From Plazaster borealis (taxonomy: Eukaryota > Echinodermata > Asteroidea > Forcipulatida > Labidiasteridae), in the NCBI GenBank assembly GCA_021014325.1, contig CM037462.1:1582318-1646317 (forward strand): 64,000 bases of DNA, read 5' to 3'. Below, one piece after another: positions 20,778 through 33,031 of the stretch; the stretch's first letter is position 1; each line of letters begins with the position of its first letter. The position numbers and the translations under genes are program-made. The notes under the pieces were generated by a model, which was not told the DNA's origin, searched no databases, and worked only from the letters and a program-made list of their open reading frames with translations.

Positions 20778-20930
20778 GATGGGCCATTTGCGAGTTAATT
20801 TGAATAATGTTTGGTACAATGACTTGCTTAATAGTCACAAGTTACTGCTTAAATTTGAATTCCTCAGACTTGTGTCGTGTCACATACTTTGGAGCACTCT
20901 ATTCAAATGTAACTCGCAAATGGCTTATTT
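20778..20930. repeat. Inverted repeat (MITE-like)
   Basis: GGGCCATTTGCGAGTTAATT at about 20780 is mirrored by AATGTAACTCGCAAATGGC at about 20909, with arms near 30 bp. Confidence 0.65.
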
Positions 20931-21441
20931 TTGCAATCGGGCTCTTGGATTTTACCTAAAGAGGATCTATTACATGAATTAAATTGTAAAGATAATGCTG
21001 ACTAATGAACTATAATTACTACATGTTTAAAAGTTCCTATCATACCACCAAAGTAACACGGTAAAGAAATAAACCTTTTCCAACAAGTTGTCCGAGGACC
21101 CGAAGGACAATTTATTCATTCTAATACAAACTAAAATTCTGCAATACAATTTAATGTTTAACTTTTTTAAATATGGGTAATTTGTAAAACATGTTGGGTC
21201 TATCTGTGAGTATATATGTTATGTATTGAATATAAACTTTCGGATGAAAATGCAAGAAGTAATTAATTATAGTGTCTGATGGAGACTTTCTACAATTACT
21301 GCCTTCTTTTTCCAAGGGATTAAAGAAAAATGCTTTTTGTATTTTTACCACCTGTTAAAAGTTACACTTTTTAATTAAACACCATTACATATTCACAGTA
21401 AATTGTAGAGTTTAGATCATAGCATTTGTACATTTTGGATA

Positions 21442-21822
21442 TTAAAGGAACGTTACAGAACTGAATGTTAAAATTTTCTTTAAGATCACAGATTTACATA
21501 AAACTTACACGGTCTAATGATGATGATAGTAGAAAACATCCCTAGAAATATTTCTGTCTGAAATGCCATATTTGATGAGAAATAAATAAAACTAATTTCC
21601 GATTGGAGTTTATCGCTCATGAGCGTTTTATTCATGCATTGTAGGCCTATAACACATGCAAATGTGTAATCGGTTTTTCACTATTTTCTCGTGACTCAGA
21701 TGGTCGATCTATCTCAAACTTCTACAGGTTTGTCAGTTTATGTATATGGTGAATTATATAAAGTGCTTACACTGCCAGCAACTGTTTTGTTAGCAAAAAC
21801 CAATTCTGTAATGTTCCTTTAA
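21442..21822. repeat. TTAA-bounded MITE, inverted copy
   Basis: The ends TTAAAGGAACGTTACAGAAC and TTCTGTAATGTTCCTTTAA are inverted repeats bounded by TTAA. The interior text TTTTTCACTATTTTCTCGTG and ACAGGTTTGTCAGTTTATG relates it to the copy at 18918. Confidence 0.85.
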
Positions 21823-22369
21823 GGTTTTAAAGAAAGTTCTAATTTATGACACTATGATGCAATTTCAAATGCTTTTTCCCCCATCCTTTTGACCCCTTTT
21901 GCACCAACGTCACACGGGGCTACTGTCTGCCATGCTTGCTACTGTGGGAGTCGACTCATTGTATACAATGCTAGTTGCCTAGCCTTGCGCACTACATCGT
22001 CCACGGAGGAAGACAATACGTGGTATAACATTGACTTCCAAAAACAAACACAACTAAGAATATTGTGGTGATGACGTCAGGTGATTGGGTTCAATAAAAC
22101 TACTGGAAATATTTTTTTAAAGGCGTTGTCTCACAAATGAAATGATATCATAAGTTGAATCATTCTTAATTTGCTGAAGGGATCGTGATCCAAAACGAAT
22201 AGATGTTGCTGTTTTGAAAAAATACCTAATGCTGTACCTTAACTTGATTCAAAGGCAGCACAAGATATTGTGGCCAACATTACGAAAATGCTTGTAATTC
22301 AAAGACTGCATCGGCGGCAGGTGGCCACCCTCCTATTGTGGTCATAAAGCTTGATTTTAACGACCAAGT

Positions 22370-22700
22370 AAGAAACCACAAGGGAAACTGACTGGGTAAA
22401 TTTTAATTAATTTTGGGTTGAACAAAGACAAATATAGAGCGTGATTTGAACCTGTCAGTTTCCCTGTGGTTTATTACTTGATATTGTAAACAAAAAGTCG
22501 CATCCACAAGGTGATCCCTCTGCTGCTACTTCCTACAGGTTGTATCATAAACTTGGGTGTGATCCCTGGCTATACGGCAGTTAAAGGTTGGATGGCTTCT
22601 GACTGGCACCCCGAACAAAGATATTGACAAAGTAGGGAGACTGCCAACATTAGGGCTCGATAGCTCAGTTGGAAGAGCGCTGGCACATTAATCAATTCTA
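22370..22700. repeat. tRNA-derived SINE copies, head to head
   Basis: GGGAAACTGACTGGGTAAAT and TTTTGGGTTGAACAAAGACA (22380-22432) are the reverse complement of the SINE tail seen at 1290. At 22650-22690 a plus-strand head reads GATAGCTCAGTTGGAAGAGC, an A-box-like match. Confidence 0.65.
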
Positions 22701-23345
22701 TGCATGCATTAATTGTTTGTGCGTAGCATTTGTTATATATATATAAGCGAGGTATAAATGAGATATAATTATTGGATTTATATACAATAGTATTCATAAC
22801 CTTTTAATCGAGATCAATTTTTAATACTCTCACAACAATATTATTATATGAAATTTGCATAGATATGTGCATAATTTGTTTATAACAAAAAGTCTCACTG
22901 CAGTCAAAGGCGTGATTGAATGGGTGTCAAACGTTGGTTGTGAAATTCAAAATGGCTAGTGTCTCCACTGCAAGTTGGATTTTTTGTTAAAATGAGTTTG
23001 TGATCTTCTTTTGTCCTGATTTGATGCCATAGAAATTTCATCGGTCACTACGGACCTCAATTATTAATAGGAAACTGCGCCCTCTGCCGGCAGATTGTTC
23101 ATCAATATTATTTACATGTTTGAGCCTGAGACTAGAAGAACCTGGGTTATCAATTTTTTTACTACATAATGTAGCTGCGATTACAAACTGATTATTCTAG
23201 ATGACGTGTTTACCATGTACGTCCACCCGAAAGCACCCGGTTGTCAAAATGAAATAGGGTAGTAATGCATTCAAATTATGAACGAAGATTTAATATTTTC
23301 CTTTTAGAAGTTTTGCATTCTTTTGAGAAAGAAGTCGCCAACTTT
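22701..23345. other. Noncoding; 3' flank of the minus-strand Tctex1 gene
   Basis: AT-rich flank that should include the 3' UTR of the minus-strand gene. I cannot place the poly(A) signal with confidence. Confidence 0.4.
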
Positions 23346-23954
23346 TCACTCGTAGTAGGTACAGTGGATCAGTGCCACAGCGTAGATGGAGTTGTTCTGA
23401 TACGTACAGGTGGCAAAGTTGTCGGTATCGGTGTCCCAGACAGAACGGCTTACCATCTGTTGGCACTGCCCGCTAACTGATCCCATGAACACCTGAGTGG
23501 CAATCTTATAGCGAGGAATCTTCAACTCCTTAACTCTCATCTTGATTTCCTCAGCGATTCTTTGGGTGAAGATGGAGCAAGTTCGGGGCTCGTAGCGCGT
23601 CTTGTCGGTCAGGTTGGCTTCGAGAACCTGCTGGGCAACTTTCTCGACTGCTCCGGGGGAGAACTTGGTTCCGGGATCCGGATTCATTTTGAAAGTGTTT
23701 TCGAACCGGATCAGTGGTTTACTGGCTGCAGCTGGGGTATCCGATGATCGGACTGTAGCCACACGGAAGTTGGGATTAACGAGAGAAGTGGAGTAGGCCC
23801 GTGAGAGTCGTCGCCATCGGCCAGTGCCGCCACCGTCGCCTATCGTGGATAAGCTGACAGAGCTTTTACGTGACACAATAGACTGACGACGAGACTTAAC
23901 ACTAGCGTCCTGCCGATTAAATTGTTCCAAGTTTTTTTCGTTTAGTGTTGCCAT
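23346..23954 (-). CDS. Tctex1-domain protein (dynein light chain Tctex-type, DYNLT4/5-like)
   Basis: One uninterrupted 202-residue frame. The N-terminal ~75 residues are Ser/Arg-rich and probably disordered (for example SRRQSIVSRKSSVSLST, possible kinase sites). The C-terminal ~120 residues are a Tctex1 domain: FENTFKMNPD, then AEEIKMRVKELKIPRYKIAT, GQCQQMVSRSVWDTDTDNFA and the closing SIYAVALIHCTYYE. Tctex-type light chains dimerise and bind dynein intermediate chains; several members act in cilia (family knowledge). The start is the ATG of MATLNEKNLEQF; the length fits DYNLT4/5-type proteins rather than the ~115-residue core light chains. A minus-strand acceptor just upstream shows a spliced 5' UTR. 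The gene sits between two plus-strand receptor genes and may be nested in an intron if those form one unit. Orthology to DYNLT4 or DYNLT5 is undecided. Confidence 0.92.
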   Translation of the reverse strand: MATLNEKNLEQFNRQDASVKSRRQSIVSRKSSVSLSTIGDGGGTGRWRRLSRAYSTSLVNPNFRVATVRSSDTPAAASKPLIRFENTFKMNPDPGTKFSPGAVEKVAQQVLEANLTDKTRYEPRTCSIFTQRIAEEIKMRVKELKIPRYKIATQVFMGSVSGQCQQMVSRSVWDTDTDNFATCTYQNNSIYAVALIHCTYYE

Positions 23955-24118
23955 GGTGATATCTTGGCGGTAAACGTCGGAGTGTAACGATTCCTTCTCT
24001 TTAAAAGCTGATCGTTGTTTTAGTCATCAAACTGACCAATGAAATAAGTCGGTATTTTCTCTTGTATACTACTAAACTTCTCCACCCATGAAGATCTGTG
24101 ATGAATAACAATCACTCT
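23955..24118 (-). other. 5' UTR part of the Tctex1 exon, with acceptor
   Basis: The minus strand reads CTTTTTCTTTTGTTTTCAG immediately before 24118, a strong pyrimidine-rich acceptor 164 bases before the ATG. The upstream noncoding exon is not certain; see 29071-29200. Confidence 0.6.
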
Positions 24119-24226
24119 CTGAAAACAAAAGAAAAAGAGACGGCAATTTAATGAAAAGGAAAATACACATTTTTCAATTTTTTTTTTTGGATTTCGCAAA
24201 ACTCTTAACGAACAGAGGTGTTCTTA

Positions 24227-24252
24227 TACAACATGTAGGTCTACATGTTGTA
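24227..24252. repeat. 26 bp palindrome
   Basis: TACAACATGTAG, GT, CTACATGTTGTA: 12 bp perfect arms around two bases. Confidence 0.8.
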
Positions 24253-24307
24253 CCAAACATCTCGCAGTGACATAAAACCAGAGGGGTGCCCCCTTAAACA
24301 AAACAAA

Positions 24308-25447
24308 AATGGATGAGACACTCAACAATTGTGAAGCAGTGATTGGTGCCATGGGACATGCTCCTGCAAAGACTTTTTGGAGAAGACCGAATTTAGGGAC
24401 AGCTTAAAATTTCCCGGGGTGGACCATATGTTACCACCAAGCAAATACATGTGTGCATGCCAGTGTACATGACAAATGTACCAACTACTGAACCATAACT
24501 GCATTGATAAAAAAGTTGTAAACAGCAGGGCACTATATCACAGCAGATGTGGGTAAATAACCTTAGGCAGCTCCGATACAACAGATCCAGCGATTGATGA
24601 CCAAATTTAATTTTTACACAGGTTCCAAAAAGTGGTAGTCTCTCTTGCCCGAAACGGGCCTTGACAACCACGCTTAGGTTGTAAACATTTGTCGTTGATA
24701 TACAAAGGACACGCTGTTCTATTTCTACCTCAATGCAGAAAGATTTCTCCACAAAAGCTTAACTTGATTTGTAAAAATCTTGTATTCAAATGTTGTGTCC
24801 ATAAAATGGATGAGACACTCAACAATTGTGAAGCAGTGATTGGTGTCACGGGACACGCTCCTGCAAAGAGTTTTGGAAGAAGACCGAATTTAGGGGTAGC
24901 TCCAAACTTCCAGAGAGTGGACGATGTTGCCACCCAAGCAAATAATGTGCATGTCAGTGTACATGACAATAAATGTACCATTGTTGCAACTAGTGAACCA
25001 TAACTGCATTGATAATAATAATAATAATAATAACATAACATTTATAAGGCGCACAGTATCTGGAAAACCATTCAAAGGCGCCGGTTGCTAGAAAGTTCTG
25101 ACAGGTTCTGATAAAAAGGTTGTAAACAGCAGGGCACTATATGAAAGCAGATGTGGGTATATGACCTAGACAGCTCCGATACAACAAACGATCCAGCGAT
25201 TGATAACCAAATTTAGTTTTTACGCAGGTTCCAAATAGCGGTCGTCTCCTCTTGCCCGTAACGGGCCTTGACAACCACGCTTAGGTTGTAAACAGTTATT
25301 GTTTAGGTGTGATCATTGAACCGAATGCGTTTATTAGCGCAGCATGTCGTTGATGGAGGAAGGACATTCTGTTCTACCTCCATGTAGAGAGATTTGTCCA
25401 CAAAAGCTTTAACTTGATTTGTAAAAACCTTGTATTCAAATTTTGTG
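24308..25447. repeat. Tandem duplication of about 0.5 kb
   Basis: Copy 1 (24308-24802) and copy 2 (24806-25447) share, in order, GATGAGACACTCAACAATTG, CATGCCAGTGTACATGACAA-type text, TTGTAAACAGCAGGGCACTA, ACGGGCCTTGACAACCACGC and CCACAAAAGCTTAACTTG. Copy 2 is longer because of a (TAA)n 'ataaggcgc' repeat at 25013-25080 and about 60 extra bases near 25300. Open frames inside are unrelated to protein families. Confidence 0.9.
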
Positions 25448-26239
25448 TTGATTCCAAGAAACAATATTGACTGGTATCGATCTCATTTCCGATGTTGGGA
25501 CAATGACCGCGTCCGTGGTTGTACGGGGAACGTGGTGGTACATGTCAGTGTGCATTGTACCTAATAATAAATGTTTCTAGTGATTGGACAACATGACAAA
25601 CTCATAGCATCTTGACGCTGCAAAGAACACAAAAGTATATTGCTTATGGTCAGAAGAAGCACATTCGTTCCTTCAAGTCACTATATGAATCTTGGCCTCG
25701 GACAACATAAACGGGCGACCGAGCGCTGCATAATCTTCCTTAGAGTAAAACAAAAATGAAAACAAAAGGGGGGAACAATCTATGTCGAAAGGGTAACATT
25801 CCTGCCTTCAATCAAAACTTTCATCAACAAGATTTAACTGGGAAGACGTGCACACAATGTATCATAATTATTTATCAGCTGATTTTTTTGATCAACAGTT
25901 AACTGTAAAATTTACAACACTTGTATACCAGTCTACCCTCGAAAAATAAAAGTCAATCCTTGATAGCGGCATGCAAGTGTCGGTTTACTTTGGCCTATCC
26001 AAGATTATCCCAACCACTTGATTAGAAGTAAAAGGACAAACAAACAATTAATAAGTAATCGAATTTAAGATTTTGTAGCGACAATCTCGCCAATAAGTGG
26101 AAGTAAAATGCTTGCAAGTGTGTTTGCAAAAACGGAAACCGGATTGGCGTGAATGATTGTCCTATTCTCTGCTTCCGGTGTAAAAATGTTCCCCACACAC
26201 CACCAACTGGAAACCACTAGTGTGGAATTATAAATGTGT
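25448..26239. other. Noncoding, no recognisable feature
   Basis: No exon-like frame or clear repeat structure seen. Confidence 0.5.
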
Positions 26240-26542
26240 TCAGAGGATGGAGGTGATTCAACATATGCATGAACAAACAAACCTGTGAAAGTTTAAGCTC
26301 AATTGGTCATCGAGGTCACGAGAAAATAGTGAAAAGAGACCTTATGTGTTTTCTGTTTTTTCAAAATATCGCGTGTGTTAAAACTTATTGTTTTACTCAT
26401 TTCTCAGAAACGATAGCATTTTAGGCAAAAATATTTGGAAGGAACCCTTTCAACCATTACTTACTTTAAATCATGTAAGTTGTGTGTGAATCTGTGAACA
26501 TTTGTGTTTTTCGATCTTACCAATAGTGTACAGGGCCTTTAA
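26240..26542. repeat. TTAA-ended MITE, family M2, 5'-truncated
   Basis: CATATGCATGAACAAACAAA, AAGCTCAATTGGTCATCGAG and the end CCAATAGTGTACAGGGCCTT plus TAA match the M2 family. The left terminus is missing. Confidence 0.7.
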
Positions 26543-27313
26543 CCATGCTTTAACTAAAGAGTTAAGTATATCTTGTGTTCACTGTAGACAAACTAATTAG
26601 TGAAGATAGTTGGTAAGTTTGCTCAATGATTGAGAGTCGGCTGAATATAATAGTAAAACGGATGATCTATAGTCAGATGCTAAACCGTCAGCTGTTTCGA
26701 TCGTGACATTACATGAGGGGAGGGCTAACGTGTATTCACTAATTTTGTTGTTCACTGATAGTGTGAGCTACGAGAAACGCCAGTCGCCAGTCTGTGAGAT
26801 GACAATACTCTATTCCTCTCTCGAACCATTCTTTCCACCTTATTAATGAAGCAACGTGCAGCTAATTAGCACTGTGGAGCTCTCTATACAATTAATAGAG
26901 TATTAAGCAGGGGGTACCATGCAAGGAGCTGAACGCGAAACGTTGTTGAGAACAACCCTGTCAAAAACCTCTTCTTTGAGCCAGCACTTTTACAGGGAAG
27001 AGATTATAAAAGTGTCTGCTCACCAGAAATAATCAATAAACAACAACCATTACAAACTATATGCATCTTTGTTACTTTTCTATTTGTCAGTGCTCCACAA
27101 AACTGGTGTCTTTTCTGAGGAAACAGGTGTGTGTTTTCAAACAGATCACAAAAGCATTATGGCTAATTTCGTTTAAAACTATCCGATGATATTTTGATTA
27201 TAATCCTATATACAGAGAAATGAGCTAACAGTTAGGGGACTAAACAATTGCGAGCTTAAAAGCTGCAGAGAATTTACACCAATCCTTGTGAAATATTTTG
27301 GTAATAATCTTCT

Positions 27314-27706
27314 TTAAGGGTCTGTATACGTTTGGTAATGAATCTGAAAATTAATGGCAATACAAAGTTACGTAATGGTAAAAAGTACAGAAGCTTTGGA
27401 TAGTATAATGCATTTTGAGAAACTTTTCTCTTCGAAGTACTGCGGTTATGAAAAAAGATCACTTTTTATCCCCCAAAAATTGAATATGAGAAGCGTTACT
27501 GACAGTAACGTTTCTCAGATTGTGTATTCCAATTGCAGACCTGCATGGACATAACCACTCCAGATTGTTGGCAATATCTCAAAAACGCTACCACCTTTTG
27601 AAATATAATTTTCACAGGTTAGTTTTATGGTTTATAATATCTACAACTATAGGATTGAAACAAACAGTGGGTTCCAATTATTACCAAACGTTTACAATCT
27701 CCTTAA
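27314..27706. repeat. TTAA-bounded MITE, family M1, copy 2 (complete, inverted)
   Basis: The ends TTAAGGGTCTGTATACGTTT and AAACGTTTACAATCTCCTTAA are inverted repeats. Internal CAGTAACGTTTCTCAGATTG and GGTTAGTTTTATGGTTTATA are the reverse complement of the copy at 10988-11366. Confidence 0.85.
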
Positions 27707-27945
27707 ATCATAAAAACGTTCGACCTTCCTACCGTGCGTTCAACATCTGATGGATCCCCATGTTCTTTTTCTCTAAATACCGGTACCTCATCAAATTTTA
27801 TGTCCATGATAAAATTGAAAAAGTTGCTTTCTATTAGTAGGTGGTCGGTACCCCCATAGAGATCCGCTTCGATATAAATATCTAAAAATAAATGTTGTTT
27901 GTTTTGTCAATAGCAACGGGTCGTGACCTTTAACTCGACAGCGTG

Positions 27946-27959
27946 GTTGCTATGACAAC
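27946..27959. promoter_or_regulatory. X-box-like motif (RFX site)
   Basis: GTTGCTATGACAAC fits the full RYYNYYATRRNRAC X-box consensus. It lies 4 kb upstream of the Tctex1 start codon on that gene's strand. A chance match is possible. Confidence 0.35.
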
Positions 27960-29070
27960 GGGAACAACCTTCAATAAAATCTGGCAAAGCTCACGAAATC
28001 TTTCCACGGTGGGATTTGAGACGTTTTTATGTGTGGCCATAATATTGTTCAAGAGTAGCTCCATGGCTTGATTTAGTTTTAGCTTGGAAACTATTGTTGA
28101 TACTTCACAGTGTAGGAAATCAGCACTCTGGGGATTTATTACCGGTATTGTCTGTTTTTATGACCCTACCAGTAGTAGTACAGGGTTTTTTCCCCAATGC
28201 ATTCCTCCGATTGTTCAAATACTTATATTTTCTTGGGACGAAAATCAGAACCAACTAATTAAAGGGTCCATATAAGGTTTTAATTAGTTGATAATCATCC
28301 GTACTGGTTTTGAATATTGGAAGACACGAAGTCGGAAAGAGAAAGACCGCAGAGACAAAATGAGTGAGAATTTCCCACTGAGCTGGGAGTAGAAGAGAGG
28401 GGGAGATTGAGGGGGAAAACAAAATACTTGAACCAACAACCAAGCCCCAACGGGAAAGCAAAAGAACAGCCAAGAACTTCACCCAATACTTTTCTTTTTC
28501 TGACTGTATATAAGTGTCTTTTTAAAAATCTCACTTATCAAGTGAATGCAGTGTTTTATTTGAAATTCAAATTGCATTTGTTATTTCATTAAACCAACAA
28601 ATAATGAATAAATAATCGATTAAATCAAAATTGACATAAATAAAACAAATCGTGGTATAAATAGCCGGATTTGAAAAACAATGTGTCTCCAACACGGTTA
28701 CAGTGAAAACTTCTTTCATTCCCACGAATTGTCTCCAACTGTTTACAGTATTTTTCAGGAGAATAATTTTGTAATACAACCGATTAGTGCAGAAACCAAC
28801 AGGAGGCATTTGGATCATTAAACACACTTCACTTTCTCTCAATTATAGTTGCGTGAACGGTTACTGTGCCTCGGATACAGAAACAACCCATCAAATTGTC
28901 TTCCGAAAAGTCTTCGAAAATCATTTAAAGAAAACCAAATCAAGAAGCGATTCGCCTGTTGAATTTTTGATGATCAAGAGAAAAACAATTAGTTAATGAA
29001 AGCTTACTCCAATGTCGATGTAAAATGGTTGGAGAACGAACTAAAACACGGAAAAATGGTTTATACTCAC

Positions 29071-29200
29071 GAGAAACTCAGTTGGAACTTGGAACTTGGT
29101 ATAAAATCCTCCTACAACTTTCGCTAGAGAACTTGGCAAGGAGGTTTAAGAAGACTGTATAACACTCAAGAGTAGCACTACGGTAATGCCATTCCAACAC
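29071..29200 (-). other. Candidate noncoding first exon of the Tctex1 gene
   Basis: On the minus strand GAGTTTCTC is followed at 29070 by GTGAGT, a good donor that could pair with the acceptor at 24119. The 5' boundary is arbitrary. This is a hypothesis supported only by the donor and the nearby X-box. Confidence 0.25.
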
Positions 29201-29440
29201 AACAAAGCCATTCAGGTTTTGGCAGCCACCTTTTCACTGACAGGTTTGTTGTAATGGTTTACTTTGGTAGTTTGTGACACGTTTTGTGTAGTAGTTCATT
29301 CTATTCCCAGTTACTGACAATAATCACAGTCCCACGGAGAGCGTAAATTGCCCGTTTGTCCCCCAATGCAAGCAACAACAAAGGACACGCTGACGTGACA
29401 TCTAAAACAAGACATGAACCCCCGTTGCACGGCGTTGGTC

Positions 29441-29454
29441 GTTGCCATAGAAAC
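29441..29454. promoter_or_regulatory. X-box motif (RFX site)
   Basis: GTTGCCATAGAAAC is a near-ideal X-box, the RFX-binding element common upstream of ciliary genes. It is 370 bp upstream of the candidate donor at 29070 on the Tctex1 strand. Confidence 0.45.
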
Positions 29455-31899
29455 ACTGTTTCACACGGGATATTTTCAAGGGAGAGTGTTTTGTGATTCA
29501 TGAGTTTATTTAGAAAACTTGTAATTGCGGGACAAAAAATATTGCAGACTCTCGCTTGTGTGCCATTATCACGTACTCCTATTTGCATGATAACTAAATT
29601 GGTAAAAACGGCCCTGCGTGTTCAACAGTTTGTGAACGAATATAATTGAGTTTTTAGGCAATGTGAACTTATTTTGTAAACTACAGTTTTCGTAAGGTGC
29701 TTCAAAACACGTAGCCGTAGGGGTAGCCAAAATAATCTGGTCAGAAAGGTGGCCTAGACACCGTACATACATGTATGCTACTACCCTTACCCACTGGAGT
29801 TGATATAGGGTGCACCCCACTAAATAAACTCCCATAGCATACAGTGCAAAATGCTAAATATTCAAAAATACAAAGAAAATACTTAGAAGTCTCACAGCTT
29901 TTTACAGTAAAGGAAAAATGTTCCATTGACTCTTTAATATTTATCCTCTGCTCAATTTAGTATGTGGAGTCCCAAGGCCCTGAGAGTTATTCTCCCTCCA
30001 AATAAAAACACCCCTACAGCAGTGAAATTTTCCAAACGTTCGAGCATCAATCTTGAAAAATATCCCTACACCTCTCGGTGACTAGAAACAATATTTTTCC
30101 AGGGCCTATGTAATCCAAAATACCTCAAGTTTGAAGTCAACAACCTCCAGGTCACAATTGGGCAACTACTCCCCCTTTTGGGGCTCTCAAATCTGTCTAA
30201 TATAGAATATTTCGAGGGCCTGCAAAATATTAATGAGGTCGACGCTGTTTTCTCCCTATTTAGTGGGGGGTAAATGCCACCCATAAGATCCCCTTTACAC
30301 GCTCATCTGTAACAAAAGCCTACAAAATAATTGGAGTGGAAACTCTGCACCAAAACGTTGATTATGAATGGCTGGCATGATCATGATGCCACATAAAGCA
30401 TAATCTGTTTACAAAGTACAGTTCTCAGTCAAACATAATTAAATTAACCATATCTGTGGATTTTGATGGGTCGGGGTGTGGTGGTTCCGCACTCAGTAGC
30501 AGTTTTGAATATTGATTCTTTAGCACTAAAATTAAAATGATAAAGCTTACCTTTTTTCAGGTCTGATATAATTGACATGAATTACAAATATATATATGAC
30601 TTCCTGTTTACTCGTTGTAAAGGTGGATATATATAAACCCCATTTGGAATCAATACCAATTCAGGCATTGCAAAACCCTTTTTAAATTGTTTTTATTCTG
30701 TGTGTGCCAACTATGCAAAAAGGCATAGCCATATCCCCAAAACTAAAAATTGTGCTCAGCAAGTAGTCCTGTTAAAAAAGACCACCGTATACCAAGAAGT
30801 GGCTTTATCGACACTTTATAATAATTCGGAAGGCCTGTCCATCTCTGTATATATTCTGTAAATGTTTTCTATACAGGTAAGACTATAATAAAATGCGAAG
30901 AAAAACTCATTGCCTTAGAAAGTGTGGGTCGGATACGGCAGTTTGCCTAAGATTCAAATATTTATTAGAGCAGTAGCAGTCATTTATGAAGTGGTTTGCG
31001 TAATTCAATAAATACACGAAAGTCTTTCAATAAAAAAAAATACCGTGTAAAATGTTCTATATGATTCGTAAATATTCGAGGATAAAATCAAAACTAAACA
31101 TACCTTCAAACTTCCTTCAACGCTGCATTCTGATTGATAAACGTGTTATTCGATATTTCAATTTTGCCTGTCCTTCGAGTGCAGTCCTGTTTCAGCTGTT
31201 GCTGGCACACATTATGACTTGTGGCGATTATCGTACACAAATAAAATATGAATATCTGAGGCCTATGGTTCAACACTACACACGTACTACTGGCCTATTC
31301 TAGTGAAACCTGTGTAGCACCATAATCTGAATGGACAAAAAAGTGATATACAAGTCTGCCTGGCAGGTTGTTACCAAGCAAGTCACTGAAGTGTGACAGG
31401 GCAACGGGACAGACCCCCCTTATAGGTGTTCATTCACTCTTTGCTTAATCTTTGCTTAATCCCATAATCAATGGCTATCCTCTTGGCTGCCAGTTTATCG
31501 ACTACAAAAGTCTATCTTGTTTGTTGTTAGTGATTTTAAGGATTTATAATACATTCAAGTTACGCGAGGTTATTGCTGACGGAAGGTTCAGCGTTGCGGG
31601 AAGTGACTTATGTCACTTAACAATGGCACAATGGCAATGAGTTAACTTCAGATTAAGTAAGTTATCTTCACACATAATTAAGTCATCAGCAATCTTAATG
31701 GAAAGTATTGAGGAAATTTACTTTTTTACGAATAAACCCCCAACCTGAGTCCCCAGCACAGTCCTGGAGGACAGAAAGTTATTTTATTTAAATGTCGAAC
31801 TATTGAGAAACCTTCTTGAAATAAATTAAGTTAAATTTTAATTCGTCTGAAAGCGCTGGTTTTTCAACATGGACGTCCATTTTCAGCTGAACAGGGCTG
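29455..31899. other. Noncoding, mostly featureless
   Basis: No exon recognised. GTCAACAACCTCCAGGTCAC with ACAATTGGGCAAC (30136-30168) recurs at 33666-33698, showing a dispersed repeat. Confidence 0.5.
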
Positions 31900-31998
31900 T
31901 TGCAACCTCGTCCCCAAGGTGTGTCTAGCAGTACGAGGTTGACTATGTAAACATGGTTGGAAATAAAGTAAACCATGGGGACGAGGTTGGGGCTGTTG
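31900..31998. repeat. Short inverted repeat
   Basis: GCAACCTCGTCCCCAAGG near 31911 is mirrored by CATGGGGACGAGGTTGGGG near 31975. It is a small hairpin of about 90 bp. Confidence 0.6.
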
Positions 31999-32279
31999 CT
32001 CCTCACGGTTACCAACATCCATGCTGTGACGCATTTAACTGTATTTAGAAGGAAAAAACGTCGCAGGAAATAATTTTCCGACTCAATTCACATTTCTTTT
32101 TTAGAGAAGTTGGACTGACTATCAGTCCGATCGGTTTTTCAATAATTACTGCTCGGTTTTCAATTTGAAAGTTGACCGACTGTCAAGTTCATACCATACC
32201 TCCATAGAAATTATCAGACTGAAATGCAGTCAGATTGGATGAAATAGATTTTGAATACTTATTTTGGTCATTGCCGGTG

Positions 32280-32440
32280 TCCCATGCAATTATGTCCTCT
32301 ATGCAATACTATATCCGGCGGACATTATTGCATATGCAATAGTGTCCGCCGGACGGTTTTGCATATGCAATTGTGTCCGCCCGGACACATTTGCATAATA
32401 TGCAATCGTGTCCGCCCCCGTGCAAAAACGTCCTTGCAGT
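32280..32440. repeat. Tandem array of GCATATGCAA and GTGTCCGCC units
   Basis: About five degenerate units alternate TGCATATGCAAT with a TGTCCGCC or GGCGGACA block. Similar units recur at 32955-33030 (GACACGATTGCATATGCAAA, AAGTGTCCGGAGCGG, GGCGGACACAATTAC). It is not a CRISPR array: the units are degenerate and lack unique spacers. Confidence 0.75.
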
Positions 32441-32954
32441 AAATTAAATGCCCTCTATTGGTCGACGGAACACGAAGTACGTTCGCCATTTTTTTACAAG
32501 CTAAGTGCATGTCATGAATTACATGAATGATGATGTGGACGGTTTGTAATTTTTAGCCCCATCGCCAGGGTGGAACCTGAAGCATATGACAATATTGTCC
32601 GGTTTTTAGTTGCTGGAGCGAGTGGTAGCCGTTTTGAGAGAGAACCAATCGAAGAGTTTTACGGCGGTGACAACAATACGTAGTGTAGTCAAGTGTAGTT
32701 GTAATATTCAACAACTGTGTATGATTCCTTGGACATAGGGAGGCCATTAGAAAAGGAGATCTTTGACGTAAAACTTGCATGGAAAAACAACTCGTGAACG
32801 TGTGTCAGCCAGACCACAACAAAAATAGCGCCCTCACTAGAGGTACCCCCCCCCCGTCGTAGCCTATGGGAAAATATTCGGCCGTTGGGTATTCGCTGCA
32901 ATCATAAAATACGTGAATATTCATGATGCACATGTGCATACGTACTTACTTTTT

Positions 32955-33030
32955 GCATAGCCCCGGACACGATTGCATATGCAAAAGTGTCCGGAGCGGA
33001 GAGTATTGCATGGCGGACACAATTACATCT
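32955..33030. repeat. Second block of the TATGCAA/GTCCGG array
   Basis: The units match the array at 32280 and lead directly into the 17 bp GGAGATTCTGTCCCTC tandem repeat. Confidence 0.65.
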
Positions 33031-33031
33031 G

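Noticed and set aside
23947..23960. X-box at the Tctex1 start codon (GTTGCCATGGTGAT)
   Set aside because: Only the left half-site fits; the match arises from the ATG context.
24689..25003. Open frames in both copies of the 0.5 kb duplication
   Set aside because: The shared peptide reflects duplicated DNA, is interrupted differently in each copy, and shows no domain.
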